DNA of 64,000 nucleotides from Macrotis lagotis (lineage: Eukaryota; Chordata; Mammalia; Peramelemorphia; Peramelidae), in assembly GCF_037893015.1 (NCBI RefSeq), contig NC_133660.1:286041078-286105077 (forward strand). The letters run 5' to 3'. How positions within the stretch are numbered: the first letter of the stretch is position 1; every line of letters starts with the position of its first letter. Both the position numbers and the translations under genes were made by a program. The notes under the pieces are model-generated. The model was not told where the DNA came from and did not search any database. It saw only the letters and a list, made by a program, of their open reading frames with translations. This document shows, piece by piece, positions 36,942 through 48,675 of the stretch.

Positions 36942-39900
36942 ATGGCGGCCGGGGTGAGTCTGGCGGCCTCGGGCCCCGGGGGGGCGCATCCGCCGCCATC
37001 CGCCGCTCCCGCCGCCGCCGCCCGCCCGCCGGGGAGGCCCGCCGCCCGGGGGGGCCCGGCCCGCGCCGCGGCGGCCGTTGTGGGCCTCGCCCGGGGCCCC
37101 CGGAGGCGGCGGCGGCGGGGAAACTGAGGCCGGCCCGGGGGCGCCGCCGGCCCGGGCCCAGCGCGCCGCCCGCGGGCTCCGGGCTCCGGGCCCCGGGGGA
37201 GCCGGGCCGTGAGGGCGGGAGGGGGGCCGGGCCCGGCTCGTCCGCTCCCCGGGGGTCGGGGCTGCCCGGGCGGGGGGCGCAGCGCCTCCCGGAGCCCGCT
37301 GCAGCCCGGGGGCGCCCCGATCTCTGCCCACGTGTCACGGGGCCCCGGGGGAGGGGGGCGCGGGCCGGGCCCCTCACCCCGCGTCTCCCCGCAGACCCTG
37401 TACACGTACCCCGAGAACTGGCGGGCCTTCAAGGCCCTCATCGCTGCCCAGTACAGCGGCGCCCAGATCCGCGTGCTGTCCGCGCCCCCCCACTTCCACT
37501 TCGGCCAGACCAACCGCACCCCCGACTTCCTCCGCAAGTTCCCCGCCGGCAAGGTGAGCGGCCGGGGCGGGGGGGGGCGGGGGGCCGGGGCGGGGGGCCG
37601 GGCGCTGACCCCCGGCGCCGCCTCCTAAGCACGGCCTTGCCTCCAGGTCCCCGCGTTCGAGGGGGACGACGGCTTCTGTGTGTTTGAAAGCAACGCCATC
37701 GCCCACTACGGTAACGGGGCGGGGGGCACTGGCCGGGCGCGGGCACCGGGCGGGGGGCACTGGCCGGGCGCGGGCACCGGGCGGGGGGCACTGGCGGGGC
37801 GCGGGCACTGGCCGGGTGGGGGGCACTGGCCGGGCGCGGGCACCGGGCGGGGGGCACTGGCCGGGCGCGGGCACTGGCCGGGTGGGGGGCACTGGCGGGG
37901 CGGGGGGCACTGGCCGGGGGGCACGCCTTTTCTCAGGGAGGCAGCCGCTTCTTCTAGGGGGAGGGCCTCAGCCTTCTGGCATGACCCAGCCCTTCTCTCC
38001 CCCTTGGCAGTGAGCAACGATGAGCTCCGAGGCTCTACTCCTGAGGCCGCGGCCCAGGTGATCCAGTGGGTCAGCTTTGCTGACAGCGACATTGTCCCCC
38101 CGGCCAGCACCTGGGTGTTCCCCACTCTGGGAATCATGCACCACAACAAGCAGGTGAGCCCGGGCATCGGGAAGGCTGGAGGTGAAGGGACTAGTCGGCT
38201 TTCCTCTCCCCCACCCCGAGGCCTCGAACCCCTCTGGACCAGAAGCTCAGAACTGACCCGGCAAACATAAACTCCTCTGGGACGTTGGACCGTTTCATGG
38301 CTTGGCTTCGGGCCTACCCTCCTCTGGGGTCCCCTCAGATTAGCCGCTTCAGTGTTGCATCGCCGTGCTTGGAATGCCCCCCTCCTGCGCTCTGGTAGAC
38401 CCCCCAGTTTACTGCTGCGCTTGGTGCCGTTGCCGTCTTTACTCATCCTCAGCCACACATATCTGTGTGTTTAATGGAACAAAAACTTGAATTTTGAGGC
38501 CCTGGCAGACTGCAGGAGGTGTCGGTGCTTGGTTGAGGGATGGGGGGTGGTGTGGGGAGCCCTGAGCACCTCCAGACTCACTCTCTCTTTGGAGGACCCT
38601 GGAGCCCAAGTACCTGAGCTTGGGAGTTTCCTCTTGGACTGCCCCCACTGGTGGCATGGCCAGGCTTCTCCGGTCCATTTTAGGCGCTGAGCCTCCCCAC
38701 GCCCTCTGACCTTGGTCAGGTGGTCTCTCCTCTGGCCTCAGTTGCATCCTCTGTTGGACCCATTGACCTTGAAGACTCCTTCCAGCTCTGCACCCTATGG
38801 TTTCTAAATCGGAAAGAGGCTTTAGAAGGCACGGAGGGAGCAAGGCCAAGTCTGAGCGCTGTCAGCTGTCGGTCACCTCAGCTGCTCTCCTCTGACCTCT
38901 CTTCCTGGGGCCTGTCTGGTCACGTGATCAGGGAAGGCCCTGCAGAAGAGGACCTCCGGAAAGGAATTGTGCCTGGCCTTGGGGTGGGGGTTGCAGGCAG
39001 GCAAACTGGGACTTGAGAGGTGACCCCAGCTTGGCCTGGGCCGCTAAGGAGGCAATGATTTGGGGAACCTGCTTTGGCTGTTGTAGAGGTCCAGGTCGGG
39101 TACCCCTGCACAGAGGGGCTGAGCTGTAGGAAGCTGACCACACACCTCCCTGGCACCTTTTGCAGAAATGGAGTATGATTGGACCCTAATGCTTGCAGAT
39201 AACCAGGTGTCACCTTGTTTCATTTTCTCTGCCAGGCCACAGAGAATGCAAAAGAGGAGGTGAGGCGAATTCTGGGGCTCCTGGACGCCCACCTGAAGAC
39301 TCGGACTTTTCTGGTCGGGGAGCGCGTGACTCTGGCTGACATCACAGTGGTGTGCACCCTCCTGTGGCTCTATAAGCAGGTGAGTGGGGCCTGGCTCTGA
39401 CGAACCCAGGGCCTAAGTGCCTCACAGCAGAGTTTGCACTCCTACCATTCTGATTTTTGAGGCTTCCGGGGACTCTACTGCTGGGAAGAAGGCTGGGGGG
39501 GGGGTTGTTGCTCATTGGAATCCTGCCTTCAGATAAGCCCCAAACTCTTAAGGATTGGGGCAGCTAACCCAGACCCGCCTCTGGCCATGTTCCTCCAGGT
39601 CCTGGAGCCAGCTTTCCGGCAGGCCTTTCCCAACACCAACCGCTGGTTCCTCACCTGCATTCACCAGCCTCAGTTCCGGGCAATTTTGGGAGAGGTGAAG
39701 CTCTGCGAGAAGATGGCGCAGTTTGATGGTGAGTGTCAGGGCAGGGATGGGGAGCGTCGTGGACACCTGTGAACCTTTCTTGTAGCTCCATCTCTTCCCT
39801 GGACCTCTCCTCAGAGCCACTTCCTTCCAATTAAGAAATCAGGAGCAGCTGGGTGGCACAGTGGACAGAGCACCAGCCTCGTAGTCAGGAGGACATGAGT

Positions 39901-42900
39901 TCAAACCTGGCCTCAGACACTTCATAATAATCTGGCTGTGTGGCCTTGGGCAAGCCACTTAACTCCATTTGCTTTGTAAAAACCAAGAAATCAAGAAGGG
40001 GAAGGGAGAAAGCACAACAACATGAGGGAAAAGATGGTGGCACCTTCTCTGTCCTTGGAATTCCTCACGGATTGTTGCTGATTTTCCATTTTCTCTGTTT
40101 TCATCTGCTCACTCTTGTTTCCTCTGCATCAGTATCTTCCTGTGTTTCTTCACGGTCATTTCCCAATGGTACGGTTGTCTGCCATAGCTCAGGTAACCGT
40201 TCCCCAACCAGTCAATGGGCACCAGCTTTCTACTGGTACAGAAGTCCTCACATTGGACTTTAGGGAGGGTCTGCCTCCCAGTGGGGCCTGGGTCCGAGTC
40301 CCTCCCTTAAGCCTCATTCACTCCACAGCTCAGCTCTCCCTCTGGGCAGTGCCAGTTGGGCTGATTGATTGTGGAGCCTCAAGTGGGGGATGATTCTTGT
40401 GCTGTGTGGTCTTGTTCTTCCTGACTACTGGTATGTGTGGAGGCTCTGCCTTGGTATTCCCAGCTTGCCTCAGGCAGACCCTCATCAGAGACAGTTGAAG
40501 CAAAGTGCCCAGTTAGTCAAAGCCTTTCTAGTTTTATGGTCCAGGACCCTCTCGTCTGATCTGCTTGTATTGTCTTTCGTTTCAGGTTTTGGGGTGCTAG
40601 GGGTGGGTGGGAGGTGTTGGTCTAAATCTGATTTCAGCCATTTCCTGACCCAATTAGTGGGGCCTTAGCAAGCTAGCCATGGTTGTGATCTTGGCACTTC
40701 TCTGTCTATCTGTCCTTGAGTTCGCATCAAGAGCAGGCATTGCTGGTGTCCCATGTGGGCCTGACCCGGAGACTGCCTGGTTCTCAGTGTCAGTCTCTGT
40801 ATCAGACAGTCCAGCCCCTTGGAGAGCAGCCAGTTGGGGCTTTAGCAGGGCCTCTTTCTCCCTTTCTTTAGCCAAGAAGTTTGCAGAGAGTCAACCTAAG
40901 AAGGATACCCCAAGAAAAGAGAAGGGGCAGCGGGAAGACAAACAAAAAGTGCAGGCCGAGCGGAAGGAGGACAAGAAGCCGGCCCCTACCCCCACCCCGG
41001 CTCCTGGCCCTGAGGATGAGATGGATGAGTGTGAGCAGGCTCTGGCTGCAGAACCCAAAGCCAAGGATCCCTTTGCCCACCTGCCCAAGAGGTAAAGAGA
41101 TGCCCCAGGGAACCCTGGTTGGGGGGACTGACCCATCGGAACCAGTCGGTTACTTAGGATTTATTAAGTGTTTACTGAGGGCTGGACTTGGGCTCGTGAG
41201 GATCAGAAGTACCCTCCCTCGGGTGGATGATGAGGCTTAGGACAGAGTGGCCTCAGTGGGAGGGATGGCTGTGCCAGTGGGGAAGGCAGGAAGGGGTGGG
41301 GGTGGCACAGGGGCTTGTTGAGCAGGGGACTTGGCCCATTGGTCCTGGATGGATTGTAACAATTAGGTCTTTGTTTTAGCAGTCCAGGTGAGAGGGAGGA
41401 GAGGAGGGTGTTGACCCAGGCCTGAGGCAATGACAGGGGAAAGAGGAAGAAGGGGAGAGAGGATGAGAAAGTTCAGGTGTCTGGTGGATGCCCAGTTTGA
41501 GGTGGGAGGGGCCAAAGGTCATGGCTTTGGCCATGGGAATTGAGAAGTTCCCCAAGAGGAAGGGGAGGGTCCAGGCCAGAAGTTAGGGAGTCCCTGGGAG
41601 TGCTCCTGGTCCAGAAACCTGGAGAGATTGGACCGTCCTTTGGCAGCATACCCTGGGGTTTCAGTGTCACAAATGAAAATCAGCATTGTTTGTGTTCCTT
41701 AAGTGCCCGGGAGCATCTCACCTGGCGGCCAGGTGCAGTGAGGAAGAGGGGGTGTGGTAGAGGAGGAAGGTGGCAGCTAACGGACCCTGGAGGACTGGCA
41801 TTCGCCCAGTGCCTGTGGGCATTGGTGGTTCTTCAGGACCTGTTGAGCCCAAACCTGGGCTATTCTTTAACTGGCTGCAGGAGGAGGGGGTATGGGGTCA
41901 GTCCCTCACTCTCCTGACCCTGAGCTGGGGGTGCGCGTGTAGCAGCTGGGCTAGGGGCTTTCTCCCACCAGAGTGTTGGGGGACTCTTGTGACGTGGGGG
42001 AGGGTGAGAGCTCTGAATTTGAGGGATCCCTTCTCACATCTCTGTTTGCCCGCAAAGGGAGACAGCGGCTAGGCCAGGAGTTCTTAACCTTTGCTGGGTC
42101 TTGGACTCCTCTTGTTGAGGGTTTTTAATAATAAAAGGAAATAGTGAAAACTAAGGTGTGCTCTGTCGCCATCCATAGCCTCAGATCCCCCAATAGATCC
42201 TTGGGGACTCCTGGGCAAGGAGAGGCTTGCAAGCTTGGAATCTCTGTAGGCTCCAAAATTATCTCCTCAGAAAATACTTTTTCACTCTGATAATGGGATT
42301 CATTTGCTCTTGTTCTGAAATGCCCTTGGCTTCCCCTTTACCCAGGAGATGTCCCTGCTGTGGGTCCCCGGGCCTCCCCTTGAAATCAGGGACAGAAGGG
42401 CTCTGGGGACCCGTTTCTTTTTTTCCTTCGTGAGCTTTTGTTGTCTTTTTTTTTAATCATCCTAATTTCCCCCATTAAGCAGTATTTTCTATCAGATTAC
42501 AAAAAAATTTGAAGCTGATGGTGTCAAGTATTACGGTCCCTCAGCCTCCCAGAGCTCCCGGCCCTGGCCCCATCCTTGTCCTCCAGCGGGTTCTTGTGAT
42601 GTTGGGGCTGCTTCACTCTAGGGGGACTGTGGTGATCATCCTTGTGTGGACCTCGGGGTCTTGTCTTGAGACCTCATTCCCTCCCAGAAGACTCCAGGCC
42701 TCTAAGCGGCGCCCCTGCCCCTGTCTGTCTGTACCTGGAGGGAGGAGGGCCATTTGCCCTGTCAGAAACAGCATCATTTTCACTTTTAAACACACCTATG
42801 TTAAGGGAGAGAACTTGGTTGTCATTGGTCAGTCCCTTTGGGCTGGTGGTCTGGGAGCTGTCCATAGTGGCTGGGGGTGGGCTGGGGAGCTGGAACACTT

Positions 42901-44248
42901 AATGTCTCTGCTTTAGGCTCCCCCCTGCACCCTCTGACGGTGCGGTGCTTAGGGACAGTTAGCTTAGGGCTGCTCCTCGCCACTGGAAAGTGTCCTGGGG
43001 CAGTGGGAGGGCTTTGTGAAGGAGACAGCTACCCCATGGGTAATTCCCTGGGAAAGGGGGGAAAGGATCCCCATTGAGCCAGTTTGTACTAGATGGCTGC
43101 TTGGGGCAGGGCAAGGGAGGCAGCTGCCGGTGGAGCACTAGTGGACACCAGGGGGCAGCAGTGACTCGCCGCTGGAGCCCTCCTTCCCTTGGGTCCCACG
43201 CCCTCCACATGCCGATCATAGCTGGGGGGGGAGGGAAAGAGGGGAAATGGGATACTGGGAGTTTCCCACTCCACCCACCGCCCTGCAGGCCCCAGACCCC
43301 AGTGACCAGCCTCACTGAGTCCCTTCCCCTCTGCTTCCCACAACCACTCACCCCTGGGCTTTTTGAGAGAGGAGAACTTGTGCTTTGGAGTTTACAGACC
43401 CCAGGCTGTTCAGTTGTGCTGGGGAGCCTCCCGCCTGGCTGCTCACCCAGGGGCCTCTGCCAGGCGCCCTTCACCACTGCCTTCTTCCACTTTGACCCTT
43501 TCCTTGTTTTCTCCCACCCCTGCAGTACCTTTGTATTAGATGAGTTTAAGCGAAAATACTCCAATGAGGACACGCTGACAGTGGCCCTGCCGTACTTCTG
43601 GGACCACTTTGACCGCGAGGGCTGGTCCCTGTGGTACGCTGAGTACCGCTTCCCCCAGGAGCTCAGCCAGACCTTCATGAGCTGCAACCTCATCACTGGT
43701 AAGGAGGGGAAGGGCCTGGCTTGGTGGGGGGTGGGGTACTCGGACTGGAGGCTCACACTTCTCTCCCCCAGGAATGTTCCAACGCTTGGACAAGCTAAGG
43801 AAGAATGCCTTTGCCAGCGTCATCCTCTTTGGCACCAACAACAGTAGTGCCATTTCTGGAGTCTGGGTTTTCCGGGGCCAGGAACTTGCCTTCCCGGTGA
43901 GCTGGGGTTCGGGCTCACCAGTTGTTTTTTTGGTCAGGCCTTGGGCTAATGGTAGATGGGAGGGGTGGGATGCCATGTCCTTTGCCTTTGGGCAATTGTG
44001 ATAGAAGGAGGCTGGTGCCGGCGGGGGGGGGGGGGGGTGATGCCCCTGTCCTGACCCAGCCACTCATGTGTCTTTACTTTCCTTCACAGCTGAGTCCGGA
44101 CTGGCAGGTAGACTATGAGTCTTATACATGGCGTAAGCTGGATCCTGGCAGTGAGGAGGCCCAGACCATGGTCCGCGAGTACTTCTCCTGGGAGGGGGCC
44201 TTCCAGCACGTGGGCAAACCCTTCAATCAGGGCAAGATCTTCAAGTGA
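36942..44248 (+). CDS. EEF1G: Translation elongation factor 1 gamma
   Basis: Scaffold subunit of eEF1B, which reloads eEF1A with GTP during elongation. Exons 36942-36953, 37395-37553, 37647-37710, 38011-38153, 39236-39379, 39599-39728, 40872-41091, 43526-43698, 43772-43896, 44090-44248; 443 codons, 442 aa (human 437). Exon 1 codes only MAAG. GST N-domain ([20 protein letters not shown] to about residue 87), GST C-domain (to about 216), then a Lys/Glu-rich linker made longer here by a Pro-Thr stretch ([14 protein letters not shown]), and the EF1G C-terminal domain from [13 protein letters not shown] to the end FNQGKIFK. All junctions are GT-AG and in phase. Intron 8 (43699-43771) is only 73 nt. 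No sign of pseudogenisation, and the introns exclude a processed copy. Confidence 0.97.
37711..37920 (+). repeat. GC-rich minisatellite in EEF1G intron 3
   Basis: About seven imperfect copies built on 'ggggggcactggccgggcgc' and 'gggcaccgggc', unit length near 25-31 nt. It begins right after the donor of the exon ending at 37710. Confidence 0.9.
38154..39235 (+). other. EEF1G intron 4
   Basis: 1.08 kb without coding sequence, recognisable SINE or RNA gene. The 38700-38820 part has the flavour of a worn MIR, too weak to call. Confidence 0.6.
39844..39985 (+). mobile_element. tRNA-type SINE in EEF1G intron 6
   Basis: 'cagctgggtggcacagtgga' head, 'gtcaggaggacatgagttca', tail 'gctttgtaaaaacc'. 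Flanked by aagaaatcagga and aagaaatcaaga, a likely target-site duplication. Plus orientation, same as the gene. Confidence 0.9.
39990..40860 (+). other. Rest of EEF1G intron 6
   Basis: Unique-looking sequence between the SINE and the acceptor before 40872. No supported feature. Confidence 0.6.
41092..43525 (+). other. EEF1G intron 7
   Basis: 2.4 kb, the largest intron of the gene. 42070-42160 ('aggagttcttaacctttgct', then 'ataataaaaggaaatag') looks like an old interspersed repeat I cannot place. A T run lies at 42416-42455. No exon or RNA gene recognised. Confidence 0.6.
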
Positions 44249-44307
44249 ACATCCTCCCCTGCTGCCACCTAGCTGCCTGCTTCCTCCTCTGCCAGGAGGT
44301 GCCAGCC

Positions 44308-44313
44308 ATTAAA
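44308..44313 (+). terminator. EEF1G poly(A) signal (ATTAAA)
   Basis: The common variant ATTAAA, 60 nt after the stop; no AATAAA is nearby. Short 3' UTR, as usual for translation-machinery genes. Confidence 0.85.
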
Positions 44314-44449
44314 GAAAACTCAAGTCAGAAAACCCTCCCAAGTGTCCGGCTCATTTAGGCAACCAGTGACTTGGGGGGACCTGGGGCAAGCGGCTGCTCC
44401 TCCCCCCGCCTTCTCCCGCCACCCGCTCTTCTTTGGGATGCTAGCTGGA

Positions 44450-44606
44450 CCCAGGACCTGCTCTTAAGAGCCTCCACCTCTACATGTAGGCAGAGACCAA
44501 AGAGGGCCTTTGTGCTGTTGAACTGAATCAGACAACAGGGCCAGACTGGAGGCCAGATCAGCACTGGATGTAGAGGTGGAGGCTCTAAGAAGAGCAGGTC
44601 CTGGGT
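44450..44606. repeat. Inverted repeat / hairpin
   Basis: Left arm about 44450-44486 ('ccaggacctgctcttaagag', then 'cctccacctctacat'), right arm about 44569-44606, its reverse complement apart from a two- or three-base difference in the middle. The loop is about 80 nt. The right arm runs into MIR-like sequence ('gggttcaaattctggct'). Confidence 0.85.
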
Positions 44607-44619
44607 TCAAATTCTGGCT

Positions 44620-45790
44620 GGTCAAGTCACTTGACCTCCGCAGGCCTTAGTTTGCATAAATGGTCTCTGAAAAACATACGTGTGTATGGACACACACAAA
44701 CAGAATCACACTCACACTGAACTTTTCTTGGCCTGTGGGTGTCTCAGTAGAGAGGGGCCTCCCCCAGCCCAGTGTTTCAAGGTCCCCCTATTGGAAAGCC
44801 TCCAAGTCTGGTCGGGGGTTCTTACTAGGTTCCAGTACTGATGCTAAGTGAGCAGAGGGAAAGGCCTAGGGGGGAGGGGTTTGTGGTTGCTGGGCCTTTG
44901 CTAGGGGAAGGCCAGCCCATGGCCCCCTCTCCCGGGAGAAGTCAGGGTCCATCCCATTTTCTCCCTAAGGGAGCTGTGATGTCTTGGCTGTTTGGGGAGC
45001 CTGGGCCCCACCCAGTGGTGGCTGACAGGACCTCTGAGCATCCCCAGCTCAGAGGCCCTTAGTCCAGGCCCCCCTCTTGCTGGGCTCCCTTCAGACTTCC
45101 CTTAGGACCCTAGGGTCCTCCCCCAACTTCCCTAGCAGCATCCCCCCTTGGACCCCCACCCCCCAAGGCTCATCAGTGCAGAGGGTCGGCCTTGGATGAT
45201 GAGCCCCTCACCTGATGTCCTTGGAGAAACTTTAGGGAGGCCCCTCATTTCCAGAGCACTTGTGGCTCCTGCAACCAGCAGGTTCATACTGCAGGCCAGT
45301 GGGGAGGAGCCCTGGGAATGGGGCAGGGTCTTCATGAGGTGCCGATTGCAGGCTGGTGGGGTCGGGGTGTGGGGGCAGGGGGGCCTCCCAGGGCCAGTGC
45401 AGGAAGCCTGATTCACCCCAACATCCTGCAGCCCAGGTGGTTGGGGGAGTGGCTGGTCTGGGTCTGGGGGGGGGGCAGGAGGCATTCCCTGCCAGCTGGG
45501 GGTTAAGGGAGCACATGGGAGTAAGTTCTCCCACCCCTACCGGTCTCAGGCCACCTGATCTCTAGCCCCTTCCCCCACCCCCCACTCTGGTCTGCCCGGA
45601 GCTCCTGGCCAGGACAAGACCCCATCCTCCCTTTACCCAACCCACTGCCCGGAGGGGCTGATCTCAGGAAGAGGAGGGTGCGGACTCCAAAAGGGGGGGG
45701 GCATGTTCTTTCAGAACTTGGGGCTGATGGGAGAGGAAGCCCATCACGGCAAAAATGACCTGTGATGGTCATAGTCGGTGTGGGTGGGAG
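44620..45790 (+). other. Intergenic, no gene seen
   Basis: Start of the 16-kb gap between EEF1G and the presumed AHNAK promoter. GC-rich, unique-looking, with G/C homopolymer runs near 45460 and 45700. No coding exon recognised. Confidence 0.6.
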
Positions 45791-45799
45791 GACGCACAT

Positions 45800-46200
45800 G
45801 GGCACTGATGCATTATTGGTGGAGCGGCACTGAAAGCTGGCATTGCCCCAGTAACTAGACTGGCCACCCTCTGGCCGGGGACCAGTGGAGGTGGGGGGGG
45901 GGAGCCACCCACAGCCCCACGACACCAAAATATTCATCACAACGCGGGTGGCTAAAGACACGGCGGTACGTGAACGGAATGGGACATTAGGGTGCTGTGA
46001 GGATGGAGGAGTGGAACCGTCTGATGCAGAGTGAAGTCGGCAGAACCACCAAAGGGTCATCCACAACCGCAACAGTGGAAGCAAGAACCAAAAAGCAAGA
46101 GTGAACGTGAGCAAATGATTAGGCTCCAGCAGCGCTGGGCAGCCGAGAGGGCTAGGAGGCTGCCCTTGGCACTGCTTTTCAGACCTTTGCAAAATACGGA
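45800..46200 (+). mobile_element. Degenerate L1 3'-end relic
   Basis: Keeps the order of the L1 3' region seen near 35.0 kb: 'gatgcattattggtggagcg', then 'ccaaaatattcatcacaa', 'gtgaacggaatgggacatta' and 'ctgatgcagagtgaagtcgg'. Heavily diverged, with an inserted GC-rich patch in the middle. Confidence 0.55.
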
Positions 46201-46243
46201 TCATTTGTAACAATATTTTTTCCTCTTTAAAAAATATCATCTA

Positions 46244-46400
46244 GGGGCGGCTAGGTGGCGTAGTGGATAAAGCACGGGCCCTGGAGTCAGGAGTACCTGG
46301 GTTCAAATCCAGTCTCAGACACTTAATAATGACCTAGCTGTGTGGCCTTGGGCAAGCCACTTAACCTGATTACCTTGCAAAAACCTAAAAAAAATTATAT
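46244..46400 (+). mobile_element. tRNA-type SINE
   Basis: Complete copy: 'ggggcggctaggtggcgtag' head to 'ccttgcaaaaacctaaaaaa'. Close to the young consensus shared with 34148-34294. Confidence 0.93.
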
Positions 46401-46402
46401 AA

Positions 46403-46589
46403 GATGGTTCTAGGTGCTGTGGAGAAAGGATGCTTGGGAGAATTATGATGATGTAAGAAATAAAATACATCAATAAAATTGTATTTTGAAAATGACAAAA
46501 TGAGGTGTATGAGACAGTTCTGGGAGGAAGGAAACTTGGGATAACTATGATGATAGAAGAAATGAAATACAATAAAATGTTATTTTTTA
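46403..46589 (+). repeat. Imperfect direct duplication, about 85 bp
   Basis: 46403-46487 and 46511-46589 share 'gatgatg/gatgata', 'agaaat(a/g)aaatac', 'aataaaa' and a T-rich end in the same order. Both copies end A/T-rich. Origin unknown. Confidence 0.6.
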
Positions 46590-46734
46590 AAAAAAGGAAA
46601 CAGGCAAGGGAAGGGGAACCCTGGACTACACAGCTGTTAAATGCAAGATTTGAACTCGGTTTGATGGAATCAAGTGATCATACATTTAGAGATGAAAAGA
46701 AATGTCAGGTAGTTTAATCCTTACAATTTGTAGT

Positions 46735-47430
46735 GGAGAAAACTGTTCCAAAGTGCATGACTCGCCCAAGGTCACATAGCAAGCATCCAAGGAGCATTCA
46801 AACACAGCTGTCTTCTAATTCCACAGCTGTCCCAATCCATGATATCCAAGAGAATAAAATGTCTTAGACTGAGAATCAGCAGGGACCTCATCTCATCCAG
46901 TTTACATTTGAGGAAACTGAGGTCTTGAAAGGTTAAACTAAGACTGTACAGGCTACAAGTATTCAGAGGTTGGGTCTTGAACCCAGATCCTTTGATGAAG
47001 CCATGCTTTTTCCTCAACTCAAAGATTCCCCAACATAGAGATGGAGATTTAGGGCAGGAAAAAATCATGGTGGGACAGAATCTCAGAAACAGCCAGGTCA
47101 ACCCCTTCCTCATCTAGATGAGGAGACCAAGACCTCAAGAGGGGGAAGGGACTTGCCCAATATCCAACAGGTAGTTAAGTGGCAAAGGTGAGATTTGAAT
47201 CCAGGACATCTGACTTACTTAAACCAGATGTTCCTGTCAGTGGGCCACAGGGAAATCAGATGATGTGGGATGTGGAGGGGGGAAAAGCTGTGACCTTGAC
47301 CATTTAGTAAACTTGACTCAGTTTCCTCATCTGTAAAATAGGAATAGCACCCCCCCCCATCAAATGAGATAACTTGGAAAAGGCTCTGTCAACCTTAAGG
47401 TCCTGCATGAATGATGTCATTAACATTATT
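46735..47430. repeat. Cluster of MIR fragments
   Basis: At least four worn MIR pieces. Minus strand: about 46745-46830 ('cgcccaaggtcacatagcaa'), 46905-47000 ('tttgaggaaactgaggtctt'), 47115-47220 ('gggacttgcccaatatccaa'). Plus strand: about 47285-47430 ('gactcagtttcctcatctgt'). Confidence 0.75.
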
Positions 47431-48620
47431 ATTCTGAGTTGTACCTGATCGTTAGGTCGGGAAGCCTAGTTTGGAATGTTTCCTCAGATCCCTATTAGCG
47501 TTGTGACCATGAGGATGTCTTTGGTCCTTTCTGAGCCTCAGTTCCCTTCTCTGGAAAATGAAGATAAAAACAGAGCCCTGAGTTCGAGGAGCAAATGAGG
47601 TAAAAGCCCCAGAGAAACAGAAAAGGTTATTCCCTGAAAATATGAAGGATTGTGGAGAATATCCCATTGAGAAGAGAGCTGGTGCCTCCTCGGAAGAAGA
47701 GCTTATCATGGTCAAAGGCTTAGAGGTGATCTTATCCACTGCCCTCTTTTACAAATTGGGAAACTGAGGCCTGCTGAGTGTAAATGGCAACCCAGCTCCT
47801 CTGCTTCCAAGCCAGGGGTCCTGGCCTTTTGCCACTCTTTTCCAGTTCCTCAGAGAGACCTTGGAGAAAAGGCCATTCCCTGGAAGGGTAGTGGTGGGGT
47901 GCCCTGCTCCATTTGGGAAAGAAAACCAGGACTCCCCTTGGACCTCTTTCTATTACTCCATGTTTCAGAGACAAGAGACTCGAGTTCAAATCCTCTCAAA
48001 TGTCTTACTCTCAGCTCCAACAGGTGTTTCAGATCAGAGGGGTCCTGAGGCCTGCATGCTTTGACATGGGAAGGGGGTCATGAATTGCTCCTTGACCTGT
48101 GTTTATGGGTTGCTCCCAGAGAACCCAGAGGTCTTCCTTTCCATGAGAGTTCCAAAGCAACAGTTGGTGCTTAATAAATGTTGATTGATCGGCAGCTAGC
48201 TGCCACTCTCACATCCATGGCCACTCTTTGTCCTCACCTGGCTGACCATCACAACTCTCCAGGATCTCTCCCCTTGCTCCTCTTGGGCTTCCACAGTGAC
48301 ATGCCTATGTCCATGTGTGGGGGATGGATGTGACTGCAGGGTGCCCTGCCCCATGGTGCCCCCAGATTCCCGACCTCTTTTGTCCCTAGAAGTGACAATC
48401 TCCGATGGCAGCCCAGAGTGGCTAATTGTTTTGCTCCCAACCAAAGGGATAGAACTCACACGGAAAGGCTGGCCAGTGTGTTCTCTGGGCAACCCTTCCC
48501 CTGACAGGCCAGGGACCCGGTCATGTAAGATCCCCCACATGTAAGATCCTGCCCGGCCTCTATGTCTCTCATCACCTCAGTCTGCTCTGCACTTCTAGTT
48601 GGAGTCTGAAAGTGAGTTTG
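47431..48620 (+). other. Intergenic with small MIR remnants
   Basis: A minus-strand MIR piece at about 47735-47825 ('aaattgggaaactgaggcct') and a MIR-type tail at about 48150-48190 ('ggtgcttaataaatgttgat'). The rest is unique-looking without a gene. Confidence 0.6.
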
Positions 48621-48630
48621 GTGATGCCTA

Positions 48631-48632
<2 letters not shown>

Positions 48633-48673
<41 letters not shown>

Positions 48674-48675
48674 CA
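48633..48675 (+). repeat. (CA)n microsatellite
   Basis: About 20 CA units with one 'catacac' interruption at the start. Confidence 0.95.

Noticed and set aside
36142-37910. Several ORFs of 150-430 aa on both strands with Gly-Pro, Pro-Arg and Gly-Arg repeats
   Set aside because: They are translations of the hexanucleotide tract and CpG island around EEF1G, not recognisable genes; the repeat itself is reported separately.
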